From the NCBI GenBank assembly GCA_033398695.1, contig CM065812.1:137894858-137958857 (forward strand): DNA of 64,000 nt, in the 5' to 3' direction. The stretch comes from Orobanche coerulescens (Eukaryota > Streptophyta > Magnoliopsida > Lamiales > Orobanchaceae). How positions within the stretch are numbered: position 1 is the first letter of the stretch; each line of letters starts with the position of its first letter. The position numbers and the translations under genes are program-made. Below the pieces are notes generated by a model. The model was given only the letters and a program-made list of their open reading frames with translations, searched no databases and had not been told where the DNA came from. This document shows, piece by piece, positions 45,286 to 56,922 of this stretch.

Positions 45286-47652
45286 ATGTCCGATAACTCG
45301 GGAACCGATTCGGCTATGCCTTCTTTGTCGAACAGTGTCCCGCCTAGTTCCGGGAGTCAGCAGGATCAGTATGCTAGCTCCGGTAATGCACATGAGAATA
45401 TTGGAGTGGCGAACATTTTGCAGCAAGTAGCGAACCAGATGACGCTATTAACTCAGGCCGTCCTGGTCGGCCAAGCTAATGCCAACCCGGTTCCGCCTAC
45501 TGGATTCGGAAATGATAAGCTACTTCAGGACGTGATTCGTATACGTCCTCCGCAGTTAGATGGTGCTTCCGACCTTTTCGGTTGGGAGAATTGGTTGTTT
45601 GAGATGGAAAAGGTATTTGAGGCTGCTAACTGCTCTGAGGAGAGGAAGGTACCCATCGCTCAGTACTTCCTCGCCAAAGAGGCGGCAACGTGGTGGCAAG
45701 CGGTGAAACCACGTGATCGGGAAGCCATGTGGGCAGAATTCCGAGAGTTGATGGAAGACGAGTTTTGCCCATGGCCAGTGAAAGAGGGGAGGATCCGAGC
45801 CTTCTTTGAGGCTAAGCCCCAGGATGTTCCTATTTCACAAGCGATCAAGGACTACAACCAACGACTTCATTATGTGAGAAACCAAGTCCGAGATGAGCTT
45901 GATAAGATTCGCCACTTCGATATGAGAATGAAACCGAGGCTGCGTCACTACATGTCTGGTCTGGGATGCACAACTTTGAAAGAGTATCAGAATAAGGCGA
46001 TGGCTTATGAGATGTCGTTTGCTGCGACAGAGACAACAGCCGAGGGGAAGAAACAGAAGACTTCCGTCCAATTTTCGGGAGGCAAGTCTGGTGGACATCC
46101 GAAGGCTCAGTCTGATTCGAGAGTCTTCGGGGGTCAGTCTTCGTCATTTGGGCGAGGCAACGGTTCTAAGTCTGCTCCTACTGGTTCCGTTCGCAGTCCT
46201 ACGTGTGATAGGCCCCCGATTCAGTGTCTCGCGTGCGTTCGGATGGGGCATCATGCTAAGTTTTGTACGGATGCAGTTCGGGTGCCCGTTACTCAAATAT
46301 CAGCCCCAGCTGCGGGAGAGCCGAGTGTGAATCAGACACCGACAGTTCCTCAGCCACAACAGAGTTTTGGTAGAGGTCGAGGACGTGGACAGCCTTCTAG
46401 AGGGGGAGCTTCTAGTGCGGGGTCTGTTCCGCCCCGAGTATATGAGATCAGACGAGTAGGAGATCCTGATGCGACGATGGCTACAGGTACCGTTCACATC
46501 CTTGACCATCCTGTTTCCATATTATTCGATTCTGGTGCTACGCATTCTTTCATATCTATGGGTTGTGTGCGTCGTTTTCACGTTGATTGCCTGGTTGTGT
46601 GTGAACCATTTGTTGTTAAACTGCCTAGTGGGGATAGCATCGTGGGGGATCGTGAGGTTAGAGATTTTCCAGTGAGTATCGCGGGGAGGGTTTGGCCTTC
46701 TAATCTGATTGCGGTAGATATTAGAGATGAGGATTTGATTCTGAGCGAGGATTGGCTTGACCATCATGGGGCAATCATGAACTATAGAACGAGAACTGTT
46801 TCGATGTTAGCCTCTGACGGTACCGAGCATTCTTTTATGGGACGTAAGCGGAGTAGTCAGAGGTTCTTGATCAGTGCTTTGAAAGTGGTGAGACTTATTC
46901 GAGGAGGTTGCACGGGGTATTGGTGTTACGCTTTGATATCGGGAGAAGGGGGAGTCGAGCTATCATCTATCCCAGTAGTGTGTGAGTATCCTGATGTCTA
47001 TCCAGACGAGTTGCCGGGTTTGCCGCCGGACCGAGAAGTTGAGTTTACCGTCAATTTAGAGCCGGGTGCAGCACCGACTTCTAAGACACCATATCGTATG
47101 GCGCCTGCCGAGATGCTTGAGTTGAAGAAACAGTTGGGAGAGTTACTCGACATGGGGTATGTTCGACCGAGCGCTTCGCCTTGGGGCGCACCGGTCCTGT
47201 TTGTGGAGAAGAAGGATGGGTCGCTCCGTTTATGTATCTACTACCGAGAGTTGAACAAAGTGACTATCAAAAACAAGTATCCGCTCCCGAGGATTGATGA
47301 TTTGTTCGACCAACTGCAAGGGGCAACCGTGTTTTCGAAGATTGATTTGAGATCGGGGTATTATCAGCTCCGAGTGAAGGATACCGATATTCCGAAGACG
47401 GCATTTCGGACGAGATACGGTCACTACGAGTTTGTGGTTATGCCTTTTGGGCTAACCAATGCCCCAGCCGTGTTCATGCAGCTTATGAACAAAGTCTTTA
47501 TCGAGTACCTCGATAAGTGTGTAGTCGTTTTTATTGACGACATCCTGATTTACTCGAGGAACGAGGAGGAGCATGCCCGTCATTTGCATATCGTGTTAGA
47601 CATTTTGAGAACTCAGCGTCTTTTTGCGAAGTTCCCAAAGTGTGAGTTTTGA
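45286..47652 (+). CDS. Gag-protease-RT polyprotein of Tekay element C (truncated by a stop)
   Basis: 788 codons in one frame. Gag core is at about residues 90-220 ([10 protein letters not shown]). A single CCHC knuckle [14 protein letters not shown] is near residue 310; the first knuckle present in B is removed by a 42-bp in-frame deletion between gtg repeats. A Gly/Arg-rich linker follows, then protease with intact [12 protein letters not shown] (Asp near 415), and RT with [11 protein letters not shown] and FIDDILIYS (near 748). One RT residue is unusual: LCIYYREL instead of LCIDYREL. It ends at a TGA (47650-47652) where B has TGG. Gly/Arg-rich codons in the same frame upstream to 45217 suggest the original start was at 45214, now ATT. 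Confidence 0.88.
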   Translation: MSDNSGTDSAMPSLSNSVPPSSGSQQDQYASSGNAHENIGVANILQQVANQMTLLTQAVLVGQANANPVPPTGFGNDKLLQDVIRIRPPQLDGASDLFGWENWLFEMEKVFEAANCSEERKVPIAQYFLAKEAATWWQAVKPRDREAMWAEFRELMEDEFCPWPVKEGRIRAFFEAKPQDVPISQAIKDYNQRLHYVRNQVRDELDKIRHFDMRMKPRLRHYMSGLGCTTLKEYQNKAMAYEMSFAATETTAEGKKQKTSVQFSGGKSGGHPKAQSDSRVFGGQSSSFGRGNGSKSAPTGSVRSPTCDRPPIQCLACVRMGHHAKFCTDAVRVPVTQISAPAAGEPSVNQTPTVPQPQQSFGRGRGRGQPSRGGASSAGSVPPRVYEIRRVGDPDATMATGTVHILDHPVSILFDSGATHSFISMGCVRRFHVDCLVVCEPFVVKLPSGDSIVGDREVRDFPVSIAGRVWPSNLIAVDIRDEDLILSEDWLDHHGAIMNYRTRTVSMLASDGTEHSFMGRKRSSQRFLISALKVVRLIRGGCTGYWCYALISGEGGVELSSIPVVCEYPDVYPDELPGLPPDREVEFTVNLEPGAAPTSKTPYRMAPAEMLELKKQLGELLDMGYVRPSASPWGAPVLFVEKKDGSLRLCIYYRELNKVTIKNKYPLPRIDDLFDQLQGATVFSKIDLRSGYYQLRVKDTDIPKTAFRTRYGHYEFVVMPFGLTNAPAVFMQLMNKVFIEYLDKCVVVFIDDILIYSRNEEEHARHLHIVLDILRTQRLFAKFPKCEF

Positions 47653-48462
47653 TTAAGGGAGGTTATGTTTCTCGGTCATGTGATCTCGGCCGAGGGTGTT
47701 CGTGTGGACCCACATAAGGTAGAGGCAGTGTTGGATTAGGCGCCGCCCAAGAACGTGAAGGAGGTCCGTAGTTTTCTAGGTCTGGCCGGATATTACCGTA
47801 GGTTCGTCGAGGGGTTCTCTAAGCTCGCTCGACCGCTGATTCAGTTGTTACAGAAGTCAGATAAGTTTGTGTGGACCGATGAGAGGCAGAATAGTTTTGA
47901 GGAGTTGAAGAAGCGGTTGACGACCGCTCCTGTTTTGGCGTTACCGAGCGGTAACGAGGGTTTCTCAGTTTTTAGTGATGCTTCGGGCCAAGGGCTCGGA
48001 TGTGTACTTATGCAGCACGGGAGGACGATTGCCTATGCTTCCCGTCAGTTGAAACCATACGAGTTGAATTACCCAACGCACGATCTTGAGTTGGCCGTAG
48101 TTGTATTTGCGTGAAAATTTGGCGTCATTACTTGTATGGCTCGTCGTGTCAGATTTTCACTGATCACAAGAGCCTGAAGTACATTTTTACGCAGAAAGAG
48201 CTTAACGTGAGACAGCGGAGATGGTTGGAGTTAATCAAGTATTACGACCTCGAGATTCTCTATCATACGGGCAAGGCAAGTGTGGTGGCAGATGCCTTGA
48301 GCCGGAAATCGGTATCGCTTCGGGCGCTTGAGTTGCTTACGGCTCAATCGGAACTTCAGCGAGAGTTTATGAGGTTGAGCATTGAGATTGTGTTACTAGA
48401 GAGTTCCGGGCAGTTGCGTACACTTGATATTTCCTCGTATTTAGTCGAAGACATTATGTCGG
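47653..48462 (+). pseudogene. Rest of RT and RNase H of element C, interrupted and truncated
   Basis: It continues the pol frame with [12 protein letters not shown], then a TAG near 47738 (TGG in B), then [18 protein letters not shown]. RNase H starts [11 protein letters not shown] and [11 protein letters not shown] one-base deletion at about 48112 shifts the frame, followed by [11 protein letters not shown] and [10 protein letters not shown]. Homology to B stops at 48462, where minus-strand copia D begins. Integrase, chromodomain and the 3' LTR are missing. Confidence 0.88.
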
Positions 48463-50328
48463 TTGATAGAAGGAGAAGGTTCCTTACCGACTTTGCCGAT
48501 GCCTTTGATTTTTCCTTTTTGATTATCTCCAAAGGTCACATGTCCTTGTTCTTGGTATTCGAGGTCTTCAAATAAGTCCTCGGAGCCGCACATGTGCCTT
48601 GAGTATCCGCTATCAATGTACCACTTGTTTTTCCTTGGTGCCGGTACCTACAAAAATAGAATTTCTCGGTTGTTTTGGTACCCAAGCCCGTTTGGGTCCT
48701 CCAAAGTTAACTATGCTTATAGCATTCGGAACAATTGTCCCTTTAGGAACCCATATTTGCTTAACTTTGATGGTTCTCAACTTTGAATGAGCATTAACCT
48801 CATGTACTCGTTTGGAAGAATCTTTTGAGTTCTTGGTTTCGGTTTTGTTTATTTTGTCAAGGTTGATAAGGGATTGTTCCCGCTTAAAAGGATCGAAACC
48901 AAGACCGTGTTTGAGCAAGGGCGATTTTTGAATAGATAGAAGCCTTTCGAATTTCTCGTTTCCGAGAGTAAATTTGTTCAAAATATATTTTAGCTCCTTT
49001 TGAGTTTTTGTTAACTCGATTTTCAAAACATTTTCTTTTTCAAGGCATAATGTATGGTCGATTTCAATAGTTTTGCCCTTGTTTTGAAGAGAGGAATTTT
49101 CGAGTTCTAGAGATTTTATTTTTCTCTTTAAAGATATGTTTAATTTAACCATCTCGTCATACTCCGTATTCAAGGATTCAAACGCACTCAGTAACTCATC
49201 ATCATGATGAACTTCTTGTGAATCACAAAAATCAAAAGAGTCATATTCGTCATCATTGAGTTTAGAGCTTACCTCGATATTACTTTCGGAGTCGAGTGCC
49301 ATGAATGCAAGATTTGCGTCTAGAGATCTTTCAATCTCCTCCTCGTCATCACTCCAAGAAGCGATTAGAACCTCCTTCTTTTTGAATCTTTCCATTTGAG
49401 GTTTTGAAGAGGATCCTCGACATTCTTTGGCATAGTGACCGGCTTGACCACATTTCCGACAATTATTGTCGAACTTCTTTATGGAAGTATAGCCACTCTT
49501 CTTTTTCTCCGGTTTGCCATCCCGACCAAGAAAACTTCGCCTCTTTTGAATTAGGCTTTTATACCTTCTGATGTTTTTGGCATAGAGAGCGAGTTCCTCA
49601 TCGTCTTCATCTTCGGGAACATCTTCCTCAACGTCGCTATCAACATTGAATGCGACTACTCTTTCCCGAGGCTTTGGTTTGGTGCCTCTAGACTTGAGAA
49701 CGATCTCATAATTGATAAGTGACCCGATGAGGGCACTAAATTCAAGCTTTTTGAGATCTTTGGACTCCATGATCGCAGTGACCATGGCATCCCATTCTCG
49801 TGGCAACGATCGAAGAATTTTCTTAGCTTTGTCGCTGCTCGATATAGGCTTTCCGAAAGATGCAAGACCATTGGTTATAGCCGAAAATCGATCCAACATA
49901 TTTGTGCTCGTTTCCTCGTCTTTCATGGAGAAAAGTTCGTAGTCATGGAGTAGCATATTAATTTTGGTCTCCTTGACTTGGGTGGTTCCCTTATGAGTGA
50001 CTTCGAGAATTTCCCAAATTTCTTTTGCGCTTTCATAGGACGATATCCTATTGAGTTCTTCGGGATTAAGAGCGCAATAGAGAAGTTGAGTAGCTCATGA
50101 GTTGACGTGTGTGTTTCTCCAATCCTCGTCGTTGAATTCTTCGATCTTTTTCAACGATCCATCCTCTTTCTTAGCAAGTTTAGGACCAAGAGCAATAAAT
50201 TTCCAGATTTCAATATCGTAGGCTTGAACGAAGATCGCCATCTTCTTTTTCCACGTCATGAAATTGGAACCGTCGAAGAAAGGAGGACGGTTGAGAGCAT
50301 TTCCTTCAATTTGGCCAAGAAGTGCCAT
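48463..50328 (-). pseudogene. Gag and start of protease of Sirevirus-type copia D
   Basis: The start at 50328 reads MALLGQIEGNALNRPPFFDG, the usual Sirevirus Gag opening with FDGSNFMTWKKKM. A TGA at 50095-50097 interrupts it. The frame then runs through the capsid-like domain, LPREWDAMVTAIM, and the single knuckle CRKCGQAGHYAKEC. An acidic linker and a Leu/Lys-rich coiled-coil region follow to 48613. One missing A near 48630 shifts into the protease frame WYIDSGYSRHMCG (DSG active site), which continues to SPSIN at 48463. Sequence ends where element C begins. D is therefore the 5' part of a minus-strand element. Confidence 0.88.
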
Positions 50329-50370
50329 TTGCGGATCTTTTTATCTTAGGTGGTTAAACCTTTAAAAAGA

Positions 50371-50387
50371 GACCCGCTCCGATACCA
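50371..50387 (-). promoter_or_regulatory. Primer binding site of copia D (tRNA-Met type)
   Basis: The minus strand reads tggtatcggagcgggtc, 2 nt from the LTR end and 40 nt upstream of the gag ATG. Confidence 0.85.
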
Positions 50388-50992
50388 ACTGAAGAGATAA
50401 ATTTACCACTAGAAGGGGGATTGAATAGTGGTAATGCGGAATACCGAAATTTCTTGCGAGTAAATGAAAGATAGTGCGGAATTTAAAGACTCAAAGATTT
50501 ATAGAGGTTCGGCAACTTGCCTACGTCCTCTCTCCGACTTTCTTTTTCTATTGGCTCAAGAACAACCACAATCTTGACTCGTCTTCTATCGGTCCGAGTT
50601 CACAACCGTTACAATCGCTTGTCTTCTATCGGTCCAAGCTCAACCTCTCTCTCAATATAAACGTTTGTTTATCTAGTGTTCTATAGGAACTAGATAATCC
50701 TCACTATACGAATATGGGAGTTTAATCCTAACAATGCCGGATCAAAGATCCTAATAACACTGGATTAGTGACTCTTGATTCGTTTCTTTTACGCTCAAGT
50801 GTAAGTGATGCAACACTTACAATCAAATGAAAGAATACAAGGTACAATAGATATTACAAAGAAAACCACTCTTGTATCTTTCTTTCTCACAACTTATAAT
50901 ATAGTAATCAGTAGCGATTTGAGCTCAAGAATGCTTGTATGCTTGTATGCTTGTATGCTTGAAGTTGTGTGTTTGATACCCAAGTCCTTTGG

Positions 50993-51002
50993 GTATTTAT
51001 AG
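50993..51002 (-). promoter_or_regulatory. TATA box of the D LTR
   Basis: The minus strand reads ctataaatac, a near-perfect plant TATA box, directly downstream (in the direction of transcription) of the motif cluster. Confidence 0.65.
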
Positions 51003-51029
51003 GTGAGAGCCATCCTTCAAATACTGAAA

Positions 51030-51845
51030 AACGTATTATTAGCATGCGCTAATAATGTCCTCTAGCGTGCGCTATCGATCTTTGACTTGGCTTCTCTGAA
51101 CGGTCAGAAAGACTGTTGCAATGGTAAAATAGTATGGCTAGCGTGCGCTAGTCATGTATCGGTAGCGTGCGTTAACGACTGGTCAACAAGTCTTCAATCT
51201 TGACTTTGAAAAGGTTGGTTTGTCTCCCCAACGTCTCTTTATCCAACGGCTAGATTTGAGATTAGCGTGCCCTAGCAAGTATGCGTAGCGTGCGCTAGCA
51301 TTAATTAATTCCAACTATTCCAGATTTTGCGGATCTTCATTGACTCTTGGCTTCCAACGGTAGAAAATCAAACGGTAATATGCTGACTCTTTTTAGCGTG
51401 CGCTAATGCCTATACCTTAGCGTGCGCTAAATATTTCTTTCAGTAACGTACGTTACCCTGTGTAGCATACGTAAAATCCTTGACATATTGAGTCCAGTAG
51501 CTACTGGACTACTGACCGTGATATCGGTAGCATGCGCAAGAGCTGAGCAATAACGTGCGCTACATCCTTGTTTTAGCGTACGTAAGTTGATGTTTGTAGC
51601 GTGCGCAAAATCCATTTCTGATTTCCTTCCAAACCTCACTGTCCTCTGGAATGATACGATAGCGTGCGTTAATATTTATTGTATAGCGTGCGCTAACTGA
51701 AGTTACTTAGCGTGCGCTAATATTGAATGACTTGCGTGCGCTATCCATCAGGTGACTTTACTAGGCTGCAGCTGACTGACTGGACTGAACATACATTTCT
51801 CGATAGCGTGCGCTACTATGATATGGGTAGCGTGCGCTAACACTA
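51030..51845 (-). promoter_or_regulatory. Cluster of ~20 TAGCGTGCGCTA-type motifs and a 20-bp palindrome in the D U3
   Basis: Examples are tagcatgcgcta, tagcgtgcgcta (many), tagcgtgcgtta, taacgtacgtta and tagcatgcgcaa, spaced by roughly 15-70 bp. A perfect 20-bp palindrome agtccagtagctactggact lies at 51491-51510. The motifs are those of the Ty3 element B/C U3, in the same position relative to the TATA box, although the LTRs are otherwise unrelated. Confidence 0.65.
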
Positions 51846-51934
51846 TTTAGCTCCTTCAATATAATATCGATCTGAGATTGATCTAATTAAATGTTTTGAA
51901 TGGAATAATCATCAAAATACATTTTGAGTCAACA

Positions 51935-53698
51935 ACGTATATTTTGTTTTAAAACATCCTCCAAAGGGAGGAAAAAGTTTGATTTTTGTATAATGACCTG
52001 AAGGCCGAATTTTTTTTTGAGAATTCAAACTACCGATATTTTATTATAAGTTTTCAAAACATAATTTTTAAACTCAAGTGAGGCCTACAAAATGTAGACA
52101 AGACGTGACTCTCGCTTTCAACTTATCGGTTTTATGGTTGTTAGTCGAGAAATACGTAATGATGTTCTTGTTGTTCGGGCAGTGTTGCCAGTTTTAGATT
52201 AAAACAGTGATGTGAATGTTAAGTCGTTTGGTATAAGTTAAGATAGTTCTCTTTATTAATAGACGAGATTTCGATTTTGGATGACAGTTGTCCTTTGATG
52301 GTTGCTCGCGAGGTGTTGTAAGTATGTGAATCGATGGCATTTAGATTCCTATGCTGTCGTCGTTCATTTGTAACTATCGGGTCTAGTAATGTCGTATATA
52401 TGTTCGCAATCATGTTGCTGAATTAGAGCAGTTAGCGCACGCTAAGTACGAGGCTAGCGCGCGCTAATGTGGCATGAGTAGCGCACGTTAATGTTGTTGT
52501 AATGCGCGCTAATCAGTCTGGGCAGAGGATGTGGAACTGCATTTTTAGCCGTTAGGTTTAACTTTCTGCAGTCAGTCGTCTGTGACTGTATTCTATGTGT
52601 GTTGTCTAGTGATGACAACTGTTGTGTGTGAATGTGTTATGACTTTTCGTAAGTGCTTGGTGATAACTGATTGTGTTTGATGAATTGATAAATTATGTCT
52701 GCTGTGTGCGTGTTCGAAAATATTTTCCTGAAACTTTCATAAGTTTGTGCAAGTTACGGAAAATCAAATTTTGAAACTAATTTGACGTTGCGATTAAATC
52801 GGTGGCTTTGTATGAACTTTGGAAATTGTTTGAAATTTGCGGGCCGGCCTAGGATTCTCAAATAAAACCTCGACGGTATTGAAAGAGTTGTTTTAAAGTA
52901 CCTTGAACATTTGGTAAAATGTTACCGTCGTTGATTTCTGTGTAGTGTTGGGAGAATTTTCGAAAATGATTTTTAACGTACTATTGTATTTTCGAATAAT
53001 TCGAGTACATGATTTTCAAAAATCTTTCACACAATTTTTTTTTTCAAAAACCAATACGATTTTTTTATTTTTCAAAAATATATAGTGAAAGATGAAAAAT
53101 CTTACTCTATTTAAACTTCAAACTCGGATTTGGAAAGTTTCCTATACTGATTAAAGTATGTACGGATGATTTGATGACCTTGCGTGGTTATCTTGTTTGT
53201 TATTAACGGTGATAATGGTGTGTAGTGGCGTGGTGATTTTGATAATGCCGGTTGCATAGAAAAATATTGCTTTGCAAATGATTTCAAAATGAGATGGTTA
53301 AAGTCTGTTGTTTACAAGTTTTGATGAAACAATACGAGGTACCAAAAATACTTTTAAAGTTTTATTTTGAAAATCATACGAATCCGAAGATTTTCAAATG
53401 ATATCGTCGAAAAGGATACCTCATGGATTTTCTTATCGAGTTATTATTAGTTACATTATGTGATATGTCGTGCTAAGTTGGTACTTTAGCATATTATTTC
53501 TGCAAAGTTGTGCCATCGTATTGAGTGAGAATCCGCTTAGTATGCCGAGGGACAGAGGACTTGTCCGTGACCGCGGTACAGTTGGTTATGGAGATTAGAT
53601 GCAGGACCAAGAGGATATGGCCGGGAAGGTTGCTATTCCAGCCCTTCGTTCTCGTTGTTTAGGTTTCGGGGACGAAACCTCTTTTAAAGGTGATAAGA
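51935..53698. other. Unclassified retroelement-derived sequence without a gene
   Basis: No coding frame of note. 52429-52515 holds four more TAGCGCACGCTA-type motifs. The last 60 bp (ggtttcggggacgaaacctcttttaaagg) are the pol-end/PPT signature of a Tekay element in plus orientation, so this is probably the decayed interior or LTR of such an element into which D was inserted. Confidence 0.5.
52429..52515. promoter_or_regulatory. Third, isolated TAGCGCACGCTA-type cluster
   Basis: ttagcgcacgctaa, tagcgcgcgctaa, tagcgcacgttaa and aatgcgcgctaa occur within 90 bp. The surrounding sequence does not align by eye with the B or D LTRs, so a third family may carry the motif. Confidence 0.45.
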
Positions 53699-54332
53699 TG
53701 TAATACCCACATATTTTTTCTTCTCGTTTCCGTTTCGTTCGACCGTGTTGAGGCGATTGTGTTCGTTAATGCTTCTGACCTTGAATTGTTTCTCACATTT
53801 GTCATTCGAGCGAGTTTGATATTATTCCAAATTGATGTGTATATCATTGTGATCCATCCAAGTTTGGATTGATTTCTTGAGAACCGTGTTCGAAATTAAC
53901 ACCTTGTGGTTCCTACAAATGTATTAATGTCTTGATTTGGGTTGAACTTCAGAGTTGATCGTTGTTGTTCGATCATAGCCATTTGTTCGTTGTTGTCCAA
54001 TCATTATTGTTTGATCTCGTAATCGTGATTATTAAACATTTGAGCCACTTCATAATTTCCATAAGTGTTGGGAAATTGTCTTCGCATTTAGTCTTCCAAA
54101 TCTTTGATTTACTGGAATTTCATACCTTTCAGTGTTGGAATAGCGATTTGATTTTTGTACTGCTCGGTTTCATCAACTGCAGTGATTCATGCTCGTTGCT
54201 TTCCGTAAGTATTCTTGCGTATTGAATCGGATCGTAGTAGCTTTATACTGCATGGAGCTCTGGTGTGTTGTCGAGAGTCGCCTTGCTTTTGTTTTAAGTT
54301 TCGGGACAAAACTTATTTTTAGGGGGATAGAA
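53699..54332 (+). repeat. LTR-start-like segment followed by a second PPT
   Basis: tgtaatacccac at 53699 follows a PPT-like tract. 630 bp later gttttaagtttcgggacaaaac...ttagggggatagaa (54290-54332) repeats the PPT signature. The segment resembles 6775-7795 (cgttcgaccgtg / tcattcgagcgag, ttgagaaccgtgttcg). No gene. Confidence 0.5.
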
Positions 54333-54471
54333 TGTAATACCCATGATTTTCGTTCCGGTTATTTTGGATTTTTTTCCGGACATTTCCCGGTTGCCGAGCG
54401 CTGAAATTATTTTCTCGACAACTGATTTTGGTGTTTATGGTCGTATATGGTGTTTTGTTGTATGTTGTTTT
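54333..54471 (+). repeat. Truncated Tekay LTR start
   Basis: tgtaatacccatgattttcgttccgg resembles the A LTR start (tgtaatacctgtaatttcg). It is cut at 54471 by the minus-strand LTR of element H. Confidence 0.65.
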
Positions 54472-55079
54472 TGTAACGCCCCCGTGATTTACAGAGATAT
54501 TACAGTGCCGTAGATTCTTTTTGGAGAACCTACCAGGCTGAAACCAATATAAATCCACGCATGCATTGACAGTACTCAACTTCAAACCATATACATTTCA
54601 GCACTCAACAATACACTGTCCTGTGGGACTCCAATTGACACAATGACATCATCAAAATGACTGAACCACAAACAACCCACATTACCCGACAGTACTCGCG
54701 TGAGCACAAGGCAAAACACAACTCGGTTCTCAATAGTACGACCACATACTTAAATAGTGCATGATATCAGAGTTGCTCGCCATCCTCGTGTCCTTCCTGC
54801 GCTGGTTCGCCATTAAGACCTGCACCTGAATACACAACAAGTATATTCGCCCCCGAAGGGGTCAGCAAACAGCCGGTGCAAGTACAACTATTCATAAATA
54901 TGTACAAATGAATCAACATCCAAATCACACTGCTATCACATATATCCTGGAATACAATACCACAATCATCATTATTTTATGTGCAATGCGATGCAATTCC
55001 CATGCATGCCATGACTCACGCACACGGGCCCATTCCGCTCGGCTCTTTTGGCCAACCCAAGTCAGCTTACTTGGATTTT

Positions 55080-55560
55080 CTGCTTCGCAATGCATGTTAT
55101 GACATATTATTTCATGCCAATGTGCAATGTTACTGAATATCCGCAAATTCACATTTCCGCTGATCACACACGTCACAAACCACATAAATTACTAATTTTC
55201 ACAGCAACCATATTTTTCACATATTCATTATTTTCCGCTCCGCAATGCATATTATGACATATTATTTCATGTCAATGCGCAATGTTACTGAATATCCACA
55301 AATTCACATTTCCGCTGATCACACACGTCACAAACCACATAAATTACTACTTTTCACAACAACCATATTTTTCACATATTTTTATTTTCCGCTCCGCAAT
55401 GCATATTATGACATATTATTTCATGTCAATGCGCAATGATACGGAATATCCGCAATTTCACACATCCGATGATTTCATATGTCAAGAACCACATAAATCA
55501 CCACTTTCTGAAATCACATTTTCTGATATTCCCACATTTCACAGAAAATACATTTTTCAC
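55080..55560 (-). repeat. ~155-bp tandem repeat, about three copies, in the H LTR
   Basis: cgcaatgcat(g/a)ttatgac occurs at 55086, 55241 and 55395, each followed by atattatttcatg.caatg.gcaatg and later tatccgcaaattcacatttccg-like sequence. Copies 1 and 2 are very similar; copy 3 diverges after about 80 bp. Confidence 0.88.
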
Positions 55561-56173
55561 ATATTCATTCACATGAAGTACATCAAACGTAATCAAAGTA
55601 CTTGCCTAGCATTCCAGCTAATGGAAAAGGTTCGATTGACAAGGCAAATAGACTGAGCGATTAGCCAGACCTTCAACCTAAAACGAATCATATTATATGA
55701 TCAACGGGTTAAGATTTATATAACCATTAGAACTTTACATTCCAATTTAGCCGAGTTTGGGTGGGATATAGTCACAGACACACTCTGCACATTATTGGGG
55801 TGTAAGAATATTGTGTTTCGAATTTGGAGCCATTTGAAATTCGTTTGACCCATTTTGGATTGAAACCAAGAAGGTTATATAATTTTAAGGAAAAATATTA
55901 AAGTATTGGGTCAAATTGAAGATTTAGAAAACTTCAATCAAGTCCAACTTTATTTCAAATTCCCAAATGGCATAGCTCTAGGCTCTCAAAATTCATGTTT
56001 TCCACCCCAAAACTTTCTACGGCCATATAGTCCTCGTTTAAATTTCTCCCGTCTAACATAAACTCACCGGGAGCTTCTTTAACATCGACTAACGTTATTT
56101 TTACACGTAAAAACACGTTTATACCTAAAATCGGCAAGCCCGAAATTTTAAAATCAACTCACATATTTTACGT

Positions 56174-56246
56174 ACTCTCCCGCACACATAAAAACACCCA
56201 CCCACACACACAACACACAAACACCCGCGTACACAGCACACACCAT

Positions 56247-56277
<31 letters not shown>

Positions 56278-56380
56278 AGCATACACACACCGTACAGACA
56301 AACCCACGCACCCCAGCACACACACACCCACACACCAGCACACACACACATACACGCACACACACCTACAGTATATATAT

Positions 56381-56434
<54 letters not shown>
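56174..56434. repeat. CA-rich then AT microsatellite
   Basis: Imperfect (CA)n runs from about 56174 to 56395, followed by an (AT)n run to about 56433. An 80-codon minus frame made of Cys/Val across it is an artefact of the repeat. Confidence 0.95.
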
Positions 56435-56762
56435 TTGCCCAACTCCTATACGGAGTACAAAAACTTACTAAAACTTGAAATAAAAATTAAAAGCATGTTC
56501 TTTATAACACTATCATCGCAACGATATAAAGTTCGAAAAATTACGATAGCCGAAGAACTGGTACGGGCGATCCGAAGGCAAATGACGTTTTTGCCCCATT
56601 CCAACTATCCCGGTATCGGTTTGAAAAACTAAATATAGATTCACGTTCTACTCGTTGCGACGAACAAATCGATATATAAGTTGATAAATTTTACCTCAGA
56701 AATCCTCTTCGCCTTTCGTCTCCTTCCCCGTCTCTTTTTTTTTTCTTCCTGTTTCATTCTCC

Positions 56763-56765
<3 letters not shown>

Positions 56766-56841
<76 letters not shown>
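56766..56841. repeat. (CT)n microsatellite
   Basis: About 37 uninterrupted CT dinucleotides. Its length is likely unstable between individuals and assemblies. Confidence 0.97.
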
Positions 56842-56842
<1 letters not shown>

Positions 56843-56870
56843 TCTTAACCTTATCCCTTTTTCTTCTTAT

Positions 56871-56872
<2 letters not shown>

Positions 56873-56918
<46 letters not shown>
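56873..56918. repeat. (AT)n microsatellite
   Basis: About 23 AT dinucleotides lie 30 bp after the CT run. Confidence 0.97.

Positions 56919-56922
<4 letters not shown>

Larger units (their letters stand above)
50390..51934 (-). repeat. 5' LTR of Sirevirus-type copia D (1.5 kb)
   Basis: The minus strand starts tgttgactcaaaatg at 51934 and ends ...tctcttca at 50390, followed by the PBS. It contains U3 with some 20 TAGCGTGCGCTA-type motifs, a TATA box at 50993-51002, four gcttgtat repeats at about 50934-50962, and the gaggttcggcaac..cctacgtcctc block (about 50502-50530) shared with other copia LTRs. It belongs to a different family from the E LTR. Confidence 0.85.

Noticed and set aside
51030..51845. 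Regularly recurring short palindromes resembling a CRISPR-like array
   Set aside because: Spacing is irregular, motifs are degenerate, spacers share U3 sequence, there are no cas genes, and the surroundings are plant LTR retrotransposons.
56154..56396. A Cys/Val-rich minus-strand ORF that could suggest a metal-binding peptide
   Set aside because: It is a translation of a (CA)n/(TG)n microsatellite.
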